Assembly (NCBI GenBank): GCA_045597945.1
Contig: JAZLLD010000065.1
Span: 32,016-96,015, forward strand
Reading direction: 5' to 3'
DNA: 64,000 nt
Source: Colimorpha sp045597945
GTDB taxonomy: Bacteria > Bacteroidota > Bacteroidia > Bacteroidales > P3
Shown here: positions 44,095 to 52,187 of the stretch, one piece after another
Layout: each line of letters opens with the position of its first letter
Position numbering within the stretch: the stretch's first letter is position 1
Program-made: the position numbers and the translations under genes
Notes under the pieces: generated by a model
Database searches by the model: none
Told to the model about the DNA's origin: nothing
What the model saw: the letters and a program-made list of their open reading frames with translations, nothing else

Positions 44095-45069
44095 CTAGAC
44101 TAATTCCACCAACGGGTTGCCATTGATTATTTCTTCGAGCCAGTAGCGGTCGCAGTGGTCGAAGGTGGCCAGGTGCTGGCTGTCGACATCGAGTTCGGCG
44201 ACCATTTTTCCATCGCGCATGATGGGCACCACAATCTCGCTGCGTGAGGCCGAGCTGCAGGCTATATGGCCGGGGAATTCTTCCACATCCGGCACCATGA
44301 GTGTGCGTTCCTGCTGCCATGCCGATCCGCAGACTCCGCGACCGAAGGCTATATGCATACAAGCCACGGGGCCTTGGAATGGTCCGAGGATAAGTTCTTC
44401 GCCCACAACACGGTAGAAGCCGGTCCACCACCACTGAAATGTCTCGTGGAGCAGGGCGGCAGTGTTGGCCATGAGTGCCACTGCGTCGGTCTCGCCTTCA
44501 GCCAGCGACTTGAGCTGTTTCTGCACGAGGGCATATTTCTGGCTCTTGGCCACGGTGGCCTCGTCCTTGGCCTTGCGGGCATATTCAAAGAGTTCCAAAG
44601 GCAGATGGCAGTAACCCTCGGGGTTGTTGTTCAGGTAGTCCTGGTGGTAATCTTCGGCACGGTAGAAGTTGCGCAGCGGCTCTACTTCCACTACCAAAGG
44701 CTGGCCATACTTCTTGGCCTCCTCGGCCATGGCGAACTGGATGAAAGGCAGGTCGGTATCGTCAGTATAATAAACGCCTGTGCGATAGCGTGTTCCCTCG
44801 TCCTCGCCTTGCTTGTTGAGGCTGGTGGGGTCAATGGCCTTGAAGTACATTTCCAACAGGAAAAGGATGCTGACCTTGAGGGGGTCGTACTGTAGGTGAA
44901 CGGTTTCGGCAAAGCCGGTGGTGTCGGTGTAAACCTCTTTATATGTGGGATTTACAGTATTGCCGTTAGCAAAGCCCACCTCGGTGAAGGTGATGCCGTC
45001 AATCTGTTGGAAATAATGCTCGGCGCCCCAGAAGCAGCCGGCTGCAAGATAAAGGTCTTTGTTGTTCAT
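44095..45069 (-). CDS. Fused peptide methionine (S)-sulfoxide reductase and free methionine (R)-sulfoxide reductase
   Basis: A 324-residue two-domain repair enzyme. Residues 1-165 are MsrA with catalytic Cys12 in AAGCFWGAEH and the conserved ETVHLQYDP and YRAEDYHQDYL. Residues ~175-324 are a GAF-fold fRMsr (YebR-like): QWWWTGFYRV, GRGVCGSAWQ, FPGHIACSSASRSEIVVP, DVDSQHLATF. Its three cysteines C237, C247 and C271 keep the 10- and 24-residue spacings of the E. coli enzyme (C84, C94, C118). The fusion would handle S-sulfoxides of protein Met and R-sulfoxides of free Met. It follows DUF445 by 125 nt filled with 9-mer and heptamer repeats. Confidence 0.9.
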   Translation of the reverse strand: MNNKDLYLAAGCFWGAEHYFQQIDGITFTEVGFANGNTVNPTYKEVYTDTTGFAETVHLQYDPLKVSILFLLEMYFKAIDPTSLNKQGEDEGTRYRTGVYYTDDTDLPFIQFAMAEEAKKYGQPLVVEVEPLRNFYRAEDYHQDYLNNNPEGYCHLPLELFEYARKAKDEATVAKSQKYALVQKQLKSLAEGETDAVALMANTAALLHETFQWWWTGFYRVVGEELILGPFQGPVACMHIAFGRGVCGSAWQQERTLMVPDVEEFPGHIACSSASRSEIVVPIMRDGKMVAELDVDSQHLATFDHCDRYWLEEIINGNPLVELV

Positions 45070-45090
45070 ATAATGGTGTTTGATGTTTTT

Positions 45091-45194
45091 GAAGTTGATG
45101 AAGTTGATGAAGTTGGTAAAGTTTTGAAGTTGCGGGTATTTGCCTGATCACTCATAACTGATCACTCACAACTGATCACTCACAACTCATCTCT
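45091..45194. repeat. 9-mer and heptamer repeats between the DUF445 and msrA-fRMsr genes
   Basis: GAAGTTGAT x2 and GAAGTTGGT (45091-45117), then an exact heptamer series GATCACT, CATAACT, GATCACT, CACAACT, GATCACT, CACAACT, CATCTCT (45146-45194) running up to the DUF445 stop. Compare the same arrangement upstream of folC (56994-57109). Confidence 0.85.
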
Positions 45195-46106
45195 CTACAA
45201 TATATTTGTTATGAAGCCGAGGAAGAAGCCCAGGAGTACGCCGAACCACACCAGTGCCTTCAGCTCCTTGTCGGCAGTTTGGATGATCATCTTTTCCATG
45301 GCGGCCATATCCATCTCGTTGATGCGGTCCTCTACAATCTGGCGGATATTGAGGGTGGCAAGAATCTGTGGCAGATTGTTGGTCACCATGTCGCGATAGG
45401 CCTTGAGCACGCCGCCTTTCAGCTGGCCAAGCAACTCCTCGCGACCACGGCAGAGTTCGGCAATGGGCTTGTCCATAACCTTCGCCACCTCGCCACCTAT
45501 CATGCCGCTGACAATCTGCCGGCCATTGTCGCGCAACATGGTGTTGACCACCGAGGTCAGCTTGCGCTCCAGCGATGGTCTGAACAGACTCAGCGCGGCC
45601 GCACCTAGCAAGGCCGTGATCTTGTTCGACGGATTCTCGGCCACATGGTCCAGCACCATCTGTGCCACCTGCTGCCCCACACGCTCATCGGCCAGCTTGG
45701 CATACACAGTCTCGGTCAGTTCATGGCTGATATTGTCGGCAGCCTTCTGCACCTGTTCTGCCGGAAGATACTGCGACAGAAATTGTTGCAACGACTGTGT
45801 GTCGGCAAGCATACGGCCAATCACGCCGTCGATGGCTCCAGAAATCTTCATCTCCATATCTGTCGAAAGCAATGTAGCAGAGAGCACCTCCTGGCTCAGC
45901 AACTGCTGCGCCACCATGTCGCCGATATTCTCGGCCAGGCGCTGCTTGTTCTTGGGAATGATACCGGGGGTGAAGGGGATGTGCACCGGGCCGATGTGGT
46001 GCGACTTATAGGGCCGGAAGAGCATACGGATAGCCAGTTTGTTGGTGAAACCGCCAATCACGCCGCCCACAACTGGGCCGATAAGGAATGATATGATTTG
46101 TAACAT
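45195..46106 (-). CDS. DUF445 family membrane protein
   Basis: A 303-residue protein with an N-terminal hydrophobic helix (ISFLIGPVVGGVIGGFTNKLAI), the family signature RMLFRPYKSHHIGPVHIPFTPGIIPKNKQRLAENIG, a long amphipathic helical middle, and a C-terminal helix (ALVWFGVLLGFFLGFITNIL). DUF445 proteins are envelope proteins of unknown function. It starts 3 nt after the xerD stop, so it is the third gene of the mtgA-xerD-DUF445 operon. Confidence 0.88.
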   Translation of the reverse strand: MLQIISFLIGPVVGGVIGGFTNKLAIRMLFRPYKSHHIGPVHIPFTPGIIPKNKQRLAENIGDMVAQQLLSQEVLSATLLSTDMEMKISGAIDGVIGRMLADTQSLQQFLSQYLPAEQVQKAADNISHELTETVYAKLADERVGQQVAQMVLDHVAENPSNKITALLGAAALSLFRPSLERKLTSVVNTMLRDNGRQIVSGMIGGEVAKVMDKPIAELCRGREELLGQLKGGVLKAYRDMVTNNLPQILATLNIRQIVEDRINEMDMAAMEKMIIQTADKELKALVWFGVLLGFFLGFITNIL

Positions 46107-46109
46107 AGT

Positions 46110-47012
46110 CTACTTTTTTTTATAATGTGGATGATAGGTGCTGAGGGTTTCGCGGAGAAACTGCGACGAGAGGTGTGTGTAAATCTCTGTCGTCGAAAGG
46201 CTTTCGTGCCCCAGCATCTCCTGCACGGCGCGCAAGTCGGCACCGTTCTGCACCAACTCCGTGGCAAAGCTGTGGCGCAGGCTGTGGGGCGATATGTTTT
46301 TGCGAATGCCGGCCTTCTCCACCGCCTTTTTGACAAACTGAAACACCGCCACGCGCGAGAGATGGCGGCCGCAGAGGTTGAGAAACACATACTTTTCCTC
46401 CCCCGGCTGCGGCTTGATATGGCTGCGCTCGGTATGGATGTAGGCCTCCAGCAGTCGCAATGCCCGGGCGTTGATCGGGACCCAGCGCTCCTTGTTTCCC
46501 TTGCCAAACACCTGCAACATCTCCTCTTCCAGATAGATGTTGGAGAGCTTCAGATTGCAGAGTTCCGACACCCGCAGGCCACATCCGTACATCACTTCCA
46601 CTATCACATAGTTGCGTGCCGGTCCGGGAAGACTGCGGTCGAAGGTAGTCTGCATAGCCTCGATATCGGCATCTGTGAGCACATCGGGCAGATGCTTGGG
46701 CCGCGCTGGCATCTCCAGGAGCTCTGCCGGACTGCTCTTTATCACATCAGTGATTATCAACATCTTGAAGAACGTCCGCAGCCCCGATATTATGCGGCAC
46801 TGTGTGGCGATGGCTATATCCAGCGAGGCCAGCTCTCCGATAAGACCTTGGAGGTGTTCCAAAGTCACGTCCTGCGGCTCCACCCCCAGGGGCTCCACAT
46901 ATCGGCGAAGCAGGTCCACATCGTGCAGATAGGCTTGCACCGAATTGTCCGACAAGTTACGCTCAAGTCGGAGATGTGTCTCAAATTCACGTATATACCG
47001 CGGCCAGTCCAA
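46110..47012 (-). CDS. xerD: Site-specific tyrosine recombinase, XerC/XerD type
   Basis: A 300-residue tyrosine recombinase, the normal Xer length. The N-terminal SAM-like core-binding domain (REFETHLRLERNLSDNSVQAYLHDV) is followed by the catalytic domain with R147 (GLRVSE), the beta-hairpin Lys (KGNKERWVP), H243 and R246 (HSLRHSFATEL), H269 (LGHESLSTTEIYTH) and nucleophile Y278. It would resolve chromosome dimers at dif; whether it is XerC or XerD cannot be told here. It is an internal operon gene (4 nt after mtgA) rather than a phage-type integrase. Confidence 0.9.
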   Translation of the reverse strand: MDWPRYIREFETHLRLERNLSDNSVQAYLHDVDLLRRYVEPLGVEPQDVTLEHLQGLIGELASLDIAIATQCRIISGLRTFFKMLIITDVIKSSPAELLEMPARPKHLPDVLTDADIEAMQTTFDRSLPGPARNYVIVEVMYGCGLRVSELCNLKLSNIYLEEEMLQVFGKGNKERWVPINARALRLLEAYIHTERSHIKPQPGEEKYVFLNLCGRHLSRVAVFQFVKKAVEKAGIRKNISPHSLRHSFATELVQNGADLRAVQEMLGHESLSTTEIYTHLSSQFLRETLSTYHPHYKKK

Positions 47013-47016
47013 GTTG

Positions 47017-47874
47017 CTATTTCTTTTTGGAATTCAACGACTCTCCGTCGGTCAGCATCCAGATAAAGAAATCCCAGAGGGTCTGCTCCTTGTATCGCTC
47101 ATACAGACGCTTGTTCGACTTCTCCGGGTCGGCGTCAAAGTCAATCTTTCCGTAGGTGGCCATGCGGTGCTGGATGGTGTAGGCCCTGCCGTTGAGATAG
47201 CCCGAGGGTCGGCCGGGGTTGCTCCGCAGCGGACTAGGCAGGCAGACAGCCAGCAGGGCTGCCTCGTGCTTGGTCATCGAGTTGCACGAGTGGCCGAAAT
47301 AATGCTGGCTGGCAGCCTCGCAGCCATAGATGCCGTCGCCAAACTCAATCACATTCAGGTAGCGCTCCATAATCTTCTTCTTGCCCCAGCACTTCTCTAT
47401 CATTATAGTATAATAGGCCTCAAACGCCTTGCGCAACATGGTGCGCGAGTGAGGCAGAAACACATTCTTGGCAGTCTGCTGGCTGATGGTGCTGCCACCG
47501 CGTATCTTCTTGCCTTTCTTGTTGTTCACATAAGCCTTCTTCATCGACTCCACGGCAAAGCCATGGTGGTACATAAACGCGCCGCCATCCTCCGAGATGG
47601 CCACCGCGTTGATCAGGTTGGGCGAAATCTCGTCAATGCGCACATAGTCGCGCTCAAAATGCACGGCCCGCTCCGGGTCCTTCGCCTGCTGGAAGAACCG
47701 CTGCACCATCAGCGGCGTGAGCGGAGGATTGAAAAAGAAGCAGAACAACACCTGGAAGAGGGTGAAGCCCCACACCGCCAGTGCGGCCACCCAAATAAAG
47801 CGCCACACCTTTCCTTTAAAACTCAACTGCTTCCAACGTTTCAGCAGTCGCTTATTCTTTTTCTTCTTTGCCAT
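47017..47874 (-). CDS. mtgA: Monofunctional peptidoglycan glycosyltransferase
   Basis: A 285-residue GT51 enzyme polymerising glycan strands from lipid II. A Lys-rich start precedes one membrane helix (residues ~25-49). Motifs: EDGGAFMYHHGF with catalytic E95, GGSTISQQTAKN, RKAFEAYYTIMIEKCWGKKKIMERYLN, EFGDGIYGCEAASQHYFG and LLAVCLPSPLRSNP. No transpeptidase domain follows. First gene of the operon. Confidence 0.93.
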   Translation of the reverse strand: MAKKKKNKRLLKRWKQLSFKGKVWRFIWVAALAVWGFTLFQVLFCFFFNPPLTPLMVQRFFQQAKDPERAVHFERDYVRIDEISPNLINAVAISEDGGAFMYHHGFAVESMKKAYVNNKKGKKIRGGSTISQQTAKNVFLPHSRTMLRKAFEAYYTIMIEKCWGKKKIMERYLNVIEFGDGIYGCEAASQHYFGHSCNSMTKHEAALLAVCLPSPLRSNPGRPSGYLNGRAYTIQHRMATYGKIDFDADPEKSNKRLYERYKEQTLWDFFIWMLTDGESLNSKKK

Positions 47875-48093
47875 AGTTATATCACAATGTATTTTATATT
47901 ACATATTAATTCAGAAAGCCGCCATCCGCGTGCTCCCGCCCTGCCGCAAAGCCCCCGCAAGCATTTCCAATACCCCGCCCGCAGCAGTGGCAAAAGAGCC
48001 AAAACTCTCATAATCTTACTCATAAAGCAGCTCCTTTTCACTTCATTTTTTTTTGCAAAATTAATATTTTTTCATGAAATAAAAAAAATATTG

Positions 48094-48101
48094 TATATTT
48101 G
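48094..48101 (+). promoter_or_regulatory. -7 element of gapA
   Basis: TATATTTG in TTGTATATTTGTAAAA, 54 nt before the ATG; only a T-rich tract stands at the -33 position. The remainder of the 280-nt gap holds no gene. Confidence 0.55.
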
Positions 48102-48154
48102 TAAAATCATTAAAACCCAATAATAATACATAACTACATTAAAAACAACATATT

Positions 48155-49165
48155 ATGGCAAAAGTAGCTATCAACGGCTTCGGCCGTATCGGTCGCATGA
48201 GCTTCCGTGCAATCATGGAAAACCACCCCGAACTCGAGGTTGTGGCAGTAAATGATTTGACTAGTGCAGAAACTCTTGCATACCTCTTCAAATATGACTC
48301 CGTACACGACAATTTCCCCGGAGAAGTCCACGCTGAAGGCGACTGCATCGTGGTCAATGGCAAAAAGGTGAAGATCTACGCCGAGCGCGATCCTCAAAAC
48401 CTCCCCTGGGGCGAACTTGGTATCGACATCGTTATCGAGTCCACCGGCCTCTTCAAGAAAAGAGAGCAGATGATGAAGCACATCAACGCTGGTGCCAAGA
48501 AGGTCATCCTCACCGTTCCCGCCGGTAAGGTCGACGACGTCGACGCAACCATCGTCATGGGCGTTAACGACAACACCCTCACCAAGGACATGCAGCTCGT
48601 CTCCAACGCCAGCTGCACCACCAACTGCCTGGCTCCCATGGCCAAAGTGCTCAACGACAAGTTCGGCATCAAGCGCGGTCTGATGAACACCGTCCACAGC
48701 TATACCAACGACCAGAAGATCCTCGACCAGCCCCACAGCGACCTCCGTCGTGCCCGTGCCGCTGCCGTCAGCATCATCCCCACCTCCTCCGGCGCTGCCA
48801 AGGCTGTAGGCCTGGTCATCCCCGAACTCATGGGCAAACTTGACGGCTTCGCCATGCGCGTTCCCACCCCCGACGGCTCTGTCGTAGACCTCACCGCCGA
48901 GATGGCCTGCAACGTCACCAAGGAAGAGATCAACGCTGCCATCAAGGAAGCCGCTGAAGGCCCCATGAAAGGCATCCTCCAGTACACCGAGGACCCCATC
49001 GTCAGCATCGACATCATCGACAACACCCATAGCTCCATCTTCGACAGCCTCCTCACCCAGGTCATGGATGGCAACATGGTGAAAGTCATCAGCTGGTACG
49101 ACAACGAGAAGGGCTACAGCACCCGCGTCGGCGACCTCGCCGCCAAACTGGCAACCCTCCTGTAG
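48155..49165 (+). CDS. gapA: Glyceraldehyde-3-phosphate dehydrogenase, type I
   Basis: A 336-residue tetrameric glycolytic dehydrogenase. NAD-binding Rossmann start VAINGFGRIGRMSFRA with the Asp of VNDLTSAETLAYLF, catalytic Cys154 in SNASCTTNCLAP, substrate-binding HSYTNDQKILDQPHSDLRRARAAAVSIIPTSSGAAK (quoted in parts: HSYTNDQKILD, HSDLRRARAA) and C-terminal WYDNEKGYS. Length and motifs are standard. Its own promoter precedes it and the 18-bp inverted repeat at 49224-49284 probably ends it. Confidence 0.96.
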   Translation: MAKVAINGFGRIGRMSFRAIMENHPELEVVAVNDLTSAETLAYLFKYDSVHDNFPGEVHAEGDCIVVNGKKVKIYAERDPQNLPWGELGIDIVIESTGLFKKREQMMKHINAGAKKVILTVPAGKVDDVDATIVMGVNDNTLTKDMQLVSNASCTTNCLAPMAKVLNDKFGIKRGLMNTVHSYTNDQKILDQPHSDLRRARAAAVSIIPTSSGAAKAVGLVIPELMGKLDGFAMRVPTPDGSVVDLTAEMACNVTKEEINAAIKEAAEGPMKGILQYTEDPIVSIDIIDNTHSSIFDSLLTQVMDGNMVKVISWYDNEKGYSTRVGDLAAKLATLL

Positions 49166-49223
49166 TATATTGCGAAAGGGCAACATCTAAAAATAGATAA
49201 GACCTCTTTCGCCAGCAGAACTG

Positions 49224-49284
49224 AAAGAAATTATCAGAAATCGATCAGAAACACAATTTCTGGCACATTTCTGATAATTTCTTT
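49224..49284. repeat. Cargo-less family C element, likely acting as gapA terminator
   Basis: AAAGAAATTATCAGAAAT (49224-49241) and ATTTCTGATAATTTCTTT (49267-49284) are perfect 18-bp inverted arms with a 25-nt middle. The arm is the family C motif; the stem ends in a T-run 58 nt past the gapA stop. Confidence 0.8.
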
Positions 49285-49316
49285 TAATACATCTCCCCCA
49301 ACCCACCCATATATTA

Positions 49317-49378
49317 ACTCATTACTCATTACTCATAATTCTTAACTCATAATTCATAATTCCTAACTCATAATTCCA
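49317..49378. repeat. Nine-unit heptamer tract forming the leader of the BtuF-like gene
   Basis: Units: ACTCATT, ACTCATT, ACTCATA, ATTCTTA, ACTCATA, ATTCATA, ATTCCTA, ACTCATA and a final ATTCCA that runs into the ATG. All are 7 nt and in register; the tract fills the ribosome-binding region. Confidence 0.9.
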
Positions 49379-50263
49379 ATGCGTTCCACACTCCACCTCC
49401 TCCTTCTCAGCCTCCTCCTTGCCGCCTGCACCGCAGCACCAACCGGAACCACCCAGGCCACCGACACCATCACCGATGCCTACGGGCGCACCGTTGTCGT
49501 GCCGGCACAACCCCAGCGCATCGTCAGCCTCTCCCCTGCCGTCACCGAAATCATCTACGCCCTTGGGGCTGATGAAATGCTCGTCGGTCGCACCGACTTC
49601 TGCACCTATCCTCCCCAGGCCACATCCGTGGCCAGCATCGGCGGCATCAGCAACCTCAACACCGAGAGCGTCGTAGCCCTCCGTCCCGACCTGGTCATCA
49701 GCGGCTCCATGGTGGCGCGAGAAAGTGTCGACCAGCTCGACAAATTGCGCATCCCCCTGGTCTGCGTGCCTGAGCAGCAACAGTTCGAAGGCCTCTACCA
49801 CAACATCAGCGCCATTGGCCGACTGGTGGGCAAGACCGCCGAGGCCGACAGCCTCTGTGCCGCACTGCGCCGGCAAGTGGCCGACATAGCCTTGACCCAG
49901 CCTGCCGAACCTGCCTCCATCTACTATGTCGTGGGCTTCGGCCCTGCGGGCAACTACACCGCCTGCGGCAACACCTTCATCAACGACATCCTCACCATGG
50001 CCGGCGCACGCAACATAGCTGCCGAGGCCGAGGGATGGAGCTACAGCCTGGAGATGCTCATGCAACAAGACCCCGACTACATCCTCATCCGTCGCGAAGA
50101 CTCTGCCGCCTTCTGCCGCACCCAGCCCTACTCGCGCCTCACCGCAGTCCGGCAGCACCGAGTCATCGCCATCGAGAGCGGCATCATCGACCTCCAAGTT
50201 CCCCGCAACATCCAAGCCATCCAACAGATCAATGCCAGAGTGGCCTCAGAATGTCAGAAATAA
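49379..50263 (+). CDS. Substrate-binding lipoprotein of a cobalamin/siderophore-type ABC importer (BtuF-like)
   Basis: A 294-residue lipoprotein with lipobox LLAAC (Cys17). It has the helical-backbone metal-receptor layout: DAYGRTVVVPAQPQRIVSLSPAVTEIIYALG, VGRTDFCTYP, LNTESVVALRPDLVI and a long linker helix between two lobes. This is the BtuF/FhuD superfamily that captures vitamin B12, heme or siderophore in the periplasm. No BtuC/BtuD-type permease or ATPase and no TonB receptor are adjacent, so the ligand is open. I looked for a cobalamin riboswitch in the leader and saw only heptamers. Confidence 0.85.
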   Translation: MRSTLHLLLLSLLLAACTAAPTGTTQATDTITDAYGRTVVVPAQPQRIVSLSPAVTEIIYALGADEMLVGRTDFCTYPPQATSVASIGGISNLNTESVVALRPDLVISGSMVARESVDQLDKLRIPLVCVPEQQQFEGLYHNISAIGRLVGKTAEADSLCAALRRQVADIALTQPAEPASIYYVVGFGPAGNYTACGNTFINDILTMAGARNIAAEAEGWSYSLEMLMQQDPDYILIRREDSAAFCRTQPYSRLTAVRQHRVIAIESGIIDLQVPRNIQAIQQINARVASECQK

Positions 50264-50398
50264 AAATCATAATTTCCGATTAATGCCAACTCTATCCAAA
50301 GCGGTCAACCAATCGCTCAAAAAGTTGATTTATAGAAGTATCGCATAAAGTAAATACCGGTACATAGCTGCACGCAGCCGCAGCCGAGCCCCGCCCTT

Positions 50399-50498
50399 CC
50401 CCCGTTCCTTATCCTATATTTATACCTTATTTATACTATAGTTATCCTATATAGAATAGAATAAATATAGTATAACTATAGTATAAATAAGGTAAAAC
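50399..50498 (-). repeat. Family B 11-mer element, copy 2 (inverted)
   Basis: It runs from CCCCGTTCCTTATCC to ATAAGGTAAAAC, the reverse complement of copy 1, with the same 100-bp length. Inner arms ACCTTATTTATACTATAG and CTATAGTATAAATAAGGT pair perfectly. Confidence 0.85.
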
Positions 50499-50747
50499 GA
50501 GTTGGATTGTGGCGGAGCTAGGGGGTGAATGAGGGGATTTTTTTGTGGGTGGTTTAGGTAGGAGGAAATCTGGAGGAATGGCTTAATGATTTGTGATTGA
50601 ACACAAGGCAAAGATCATGAAAGTGAAATACGCCAAATAAAGCACAGCACATTTCTTCAAGATGATTGTATTTGGGGTCTATAGACTGTTAGTTGCTTCC
50701 CTCGAGGCCTAATGGCTTTGGTATTCGCATTGCAAAGATGCTGATTT

Positions 50748-50823
50748 GTAAATAGTGAATGGTGATTAGTGAATTGAGGTTGCCGCCCTACTATTCACTA
50801 ATCACCATTTACTGTTCACTAAT
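50748..50823. repeat. Family A hairpin, copy 4
   Basis: The left arm beginning AGTGAATGGTGATTAGTG and the right arm starting ATTCACTAATCACC pair over 21 bp with one mismatch. The centre is TTGAGGTTGCCGCCC, a variant of the core. It is just 12 nt beyond the stop of the minus-strand S41 protease gene, so it may serve as its terminator. Confidence 0.75.
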
Positions 50824-50834
50824 TAGAAAGACTG

Positions 50835-52163
50835 TCAGCCGCCGATGATTCTGCCGTTCTTGATGAAGTAGATGGCGTTTTCGAGCTGGAGGTCTTTGTT
50901 GTCGACGATGAGACGCTCCTGGTTGTATTTGATCTCGTAGTCGGGCTGGACGCCTACGCCTTCGACATCGCGGTACTGGGCATCGACCATGTGGAAGGTG
51001 CTGGTGTAGACGTAGAAGGGGAAGAGGTCTTTGTAGAGGAAGGCGTCGGGGCCGTACTCGAAGAGGTCGTAGTCGCCCATGCAGCCGCTATAGAAGACGT
51101 CGTGGCTGCGATGGGACTGGGGCAGGAGGGCTCCGATGGCGCCATAGGTGCGCTCGCCGATGAAGGTGCCGTTGGGCAGGTTCTTGATGAGCATGGTGGC
51201 CAGTTCGGCACAGCTGACGGAGTTGATGTCGGCCAGGACGACGATGGGTTTTTCTTTGAGGATGTGGTTGGAGGGCGCGGGGATCTGGTATTCGGACCAG
51301 GGGCTGTAGTCGAGGCGGCCGAAGCCGTCTTTGACGCGGGTGTAGCCCACGACGTTGCGACCCTGCGTGAGGGAGGCGATGAAGGGCTGGAGGTCGCCGG
51401 TGCTGCCGCCACCGTTGCCGCGGAGGTCGATGATGAGGCCCACGACGGAGTCGTTGTTGACATAGGAGGCTTCGGCGGTGACTCCCTCCCAGTAGCGGGG
51501 GCCGTAGAAGGCGCGGAGGGGCGCCTGGACGGAGTAGCTGTTGGGCAGGGCGTCGCGATAGCGGTAGATGTCGCCAAGGTAGAAGTTGGTGAAGCGGAAG
51601 TAGGCGATGAGTTCGCCTGCCTTGCTGCCTTTGAGGAGGGCGAAGTAGGTGCCGGGGATGTTGACCTGGCCGTAGTTCTGGCCGTCGCAGCCGATGTAGC
51701 GCACGAGGTCTCTGCGGTTCTGGAGGCACTCGGTCTCGAGGCGCAGCTCGTAGCCGGCGTTGGTGATGTGGGCGTAGTCGTTCTTGCCGGGGCTGACGTA
51801 GGCGGCCATGCGGCACTCAGGGCTGTAGAAGATGCCCATGAGGTGGTGGTCGAGGAGGCCCTCGAAGAGGCCTTCCCATGCGGCGGCATACTCGTAGTAG
51901 GAGATGGGGGTGCGGCGCTGGTCGAACTCGGCGAAGATGGGTTTGTACTGCTGGTAGCGGGCGTCCCAGTCGACGGTGTCGCGACCCCAGAAGACGTAGC
52001 CCTGGTCCATGCCCTGCCAGACGGCTTCGAACTGCTGGGAATAGGTCTTGCAGACGCGGCTGCTGGGGTTGACGAAGTCGGACACCTCGGACTCTTTGCG
52101 GCAGCCGGCCATGAGGGTGAGGACCACTGCCAGGAGGTATATTTTATGTATGGAAAGTTTCAT
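50835..52163 (-). CDS. S41 family peptidase, lipoprotein
   Basis: A 442-residue lipoprotein (LMAGC, Cys21). The catalytic domain shows LIIDLRGNGGGSTGD and DINSVSCAELATMLI, with the candidate nucleophile Ser317 three residues before Glu. The Lys used by Tsp/CtpA, 25 residues later, is Ala342 (GERTYGAIG); His106/His107 (LLDHHLMGI) sit where Ser/His-type S41 enzymes (tricorn-like) keep their His. It is therefore more likely an S41B-like protease than a CtpA. No PDZ domain is obvious. It is preceded by a barrel protein gene on the same transcript (24-nt gap). Confidence 0.83.
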   Translation of the reverse strand: MKLSIHKIYLLAVVLTLMAGCRKESEVSDFVNPSSRVCKTYSQQFEAVWQGMDQGYVFWGRDTVDWDARYQQYKPIFAEFDQRRTPISYYEYAAAWEGLFEGLLDHHLMGIFYSPECRMAAYVSPGKNDYAHITNAGYELRLETECLQNRRDLVRYIGCDGQNYGQVNIPGTYFALLKGSKAGELIAYFRFTNFYLGDIYRYRDALPNSYSVQAPLRAFYGPRYWEGVTAEASYVNNDSVVGLIIDLRGNGGGSTGDLQPFIASLTQGRNVVGYTRVKDGFGRLDYSPWSEYQIPAPSNHILKEKPIVVLADINSVSCAELATMLIKNLPNGTFIGERTYGAIGALLPQSHRSHDVFYSGCMGDYDLFEYGPDAFLYKDLFPFYVYTSTFHMVDAQYRDVEGVGVQPDYEIKYNQERLIVDNKDLQLENAIYFIKNGRIIGG

Positions 52164-52187
52164 TTATTAATCTGTTACCGGATGTTG

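Larger units (their letters stand above)
50264..50834. other. Gene-free gap with a family B and a family A element
   Basis: No ORF is credible. It holds the second 100-bp family B element (50399-50498, inverted) and a family A hairpin (50748-50823). Confidence 0.7.

Noticed and set aside
46110..47012. Phage or transposon integrase with attachment sites
   Set aside because: The protein has Xer length and is embedded in an mtgA-DUF445 operon; no att-like repeats flank it.
49166..49378. Possible cobalamin riboswitch upstream of the BtuF-like gene
   Set aside because: No conserved B12-box; the leader consists of a family C hairpin and heptamers.
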